A stretch of 64,000 nucleotides of DNA. Source: CBDIDH01 sp965277595. GTDB lineage: Bacteria > Planctomycetota > Planctomycetia > Isosphaerales > Isosphaeraceae. The stretch lies in NCBI GenBank assembly GCA_965277595.1, contig CBDIDH010000002.1:1984001-2048000 (forward strand), in the 5' to 3' direction. Numbering within the stretch: position 1 is the first letter of the stretch; each line of letters begins with the position of its first letter. The notes beneath the pieces are model-generated. The model had not been told where the DNA came from, made no database searches, and worked only from the letters and a program-made list of their open reading frames with translations. This document shows positions 63,294 through 64,000 of this stretch, one piece after another. The position numbers and the translations under genes are program-made.

Positions 63294-63932
63294 TTATTCT
63301 TCGGGCGTTTCCAGAACGTCGGTCGGTTTTCCTCTAAGGAATGACGACACGATTTCAACGATTTCTCCCTCGGTTTTCGCGTTCTCCTTCAATTTCTCGG
63401 CCCACGGCCGGCCAGGATGAAGCACGTCCCAACGGGCCTTCTTTTGGTTGTATCTGCCACTACCGGGGTCATGGTTACCAAATCCATCAATGGCGATGTT
63501 CCAGGCGGGCTGAAATGACTGGATGAGAAGGGATTCAGCGAGCGGAATCCAAATGTCATCCACGACAAGGTAGCGGCAGCGAAAGTCTTCCAGTTTGAGG
63601 TTCACGGCTTGCCGTATGGACTCAGCGTGCTCGATGAGTCGACGGAAAAGAACCGTCCCGGGAGAGCTCCCCGCTCCGAATCCGCCTTTTCTTCCACCGG
63701 CCGGAATCGCCTTGCCGACGTAGATGGGCGTATTGAAATTTCCGTCCTGGTTCCGCGCGACGACTGGCTGATAGGCCGGGTAGTCTCCAATGTAGTAGAT
63801 GGCGTATAAACCGGCTCCAAGGAAATCCTCGCTTGGGGGTAAAGGACCAACTTCTCTCGATAGCATGGCGTCGGTGACGCTGACGCCGAGATTCATTTTG
63901 TCCAGCGGGTTGTATGGGGATTCGGCTTTCAC
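63294..63932 (-). CDS. Eco29kI-family GIY-YIG restriction endonuclease
   Basis: 212 residues matching the Eco29kI family through its length: YNPLDKMNLGVSV at the start, GLYAIYYIG (the GIY element), PIYVGKA (YIG element), the catalytic Arg/His in LFRRLIEH, DFRCRYLVVDDIWIPLAE with the metal-binding Glu, the Asn 12 residues on in PAWNIAIDGFGNHDPG and WDVLHPGRPWAEKL. All expected active-site residues are present, so it is likely active. GTG 63932 follows GGAGG by about 9 bases. The stop of the methyltransferase gene lies 5 bases upstream. Family members cut CCGCGG; the specificity here is not shown. Confidence 0.9.
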   Translation of the reverse strand: MKAESPYNPLDKMNLGVSVTDAMLSREVGPLPPSEDFLGAGLYAIYYIGDYPAYQPVVARNQDGNFNTPIYVGKAIPAGGRKGGFGAGSSPGTVLFRRLIEHAESIRQAVNLKLEDFRCRYLVVDDIWIPLAESLLIQSFQPAWNIAIDGFGNHDPGSGRYNQKKARWDVLHPGRPWAEKLKENAKTEGEIVEIVSSFLRGKPTDVLETPEE

Positions 63933-63937
63933 CCTCG

Positions 63938-64000
63938 CTACACCTCCAGACGTGAGTGAATCCCGGTCGCGACGACCTCACCAAGCGTCACTGGCACCGC
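63938..64000 (-). CDS. Probable DNA cytosine-5 methyltransferase, C-terminal end (partial)
   Basis: The last 20 codons (AVPVTLGEVVATGIHSRLEV) of a gene that enters from beyond the window. AVPV followed by a helix is the usual C-terminal motif X of cytosine-5 DNA methyltransferases (N-AVPVPLA pattern). The TAG stop is at 63938-63940. Its place 5 bases before the Eco29kI-type nuclease supports a restriction-modification pair with the methyltransferase first. Confidence 0.65.
   Translation of the reverse strand, partial: AVPVTLGEVVATGIHSRLEV

Overview
The window looks like chromosomal DNA of a planctomycete, most likely of the Isosphaeraceae/Gemmatales type. This rests on family content, not on a marker gene: high-GC coding with long antisense shadow frames, DUF1573 and DUF6807 (PmoA-like) proteins, a LEPR-xLL-like surface protein next to a PEP-CTERM protein, an anti-sigma-like domain fused to a VWA/YfbK protein, and an ATP synthase whose b and c subunits carry signal peptides. 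About 60 protein genes, one well supported 6S-type RNA, several hairpin terminators and five near-consensus promoters are described. No tRNA, rRNA, CRISPR array, insertion sequence or origin was seen.

Layout. 1-6.2 kb: pyrF, a small CxxC membrane protein, a CitMHS-type antiporter and an Amt ammonium transporter. 6.3-15.3 kb: a minus-strand respiratory operon reading cytochrome c, oxidase subunits II and I, heme A synthase, heme O synthase, subunit III, subunit IV and a SCO1-DUF420 fusion. Two of these proteins carry unexpected insertions. 15.7-17.8 kb: a CPBP protease, a metallophosphoesterase and a frameshifted hicB-like gene. 17.9-26.0 kb: a complete F1Fo ATP synthase operon (atpZ-B-E-F-H-A-G-D-C) with its promoter and intercistronic hairpins. 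26.2-29.8 kb: a Rho_N/DUF4912 protein, a heptanucleotide tandem repeat, a UvrB/UvrC-motif protein, then 6S RNA with promoter and terminator followed by 5-formyl-THF cyclo-ligase.

29.8-41.2 kb: a DUF6807 protein, nfu-hemW, an orphan ParB-like protein, an RmlD-like reductase, a cytochrome c/copper monooxygenase fusion, an M28 peptidase and several secreted or unknown proteins. 41.3-48.3 kb: an ECF sigma factor, the anti-sigma/VWA protein, and a divergent pair of paralogous surface proteins. 48.5-54.6 kb: arfB and a small partner, an XRE regulator, a TPR protein with Uma2, and a frameshifted membrane protein. 54.6-59.7 kb: an osmoprotectant ABC transporter, a nucleoside symporter-like MFS protein and a glycosyltransferase. 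60-64 kb: a small secreted protein with a long leader, a DUF1573 protein, two STAS proteins, and an Eco29kI-type restriction endonuclease preceded by the last 20 codons of a probable cytosine-5 methyltransferase cut by the window edge.

The clearest functional units are the oxidase operon, which holds structural subunits, heme A pathway and copper-delivery chaperone together, and the ATP synthase operon that uses the gradient it makes. The most unusual observations are an L7/L12 C-terminal-like insertion in oxidase subunit III, a family of intergenic palindromes built from a GATGACC heptamer, the cytochrome/PHM-like fusion, and the divergent surface-protein pair around a perfect palindrome.
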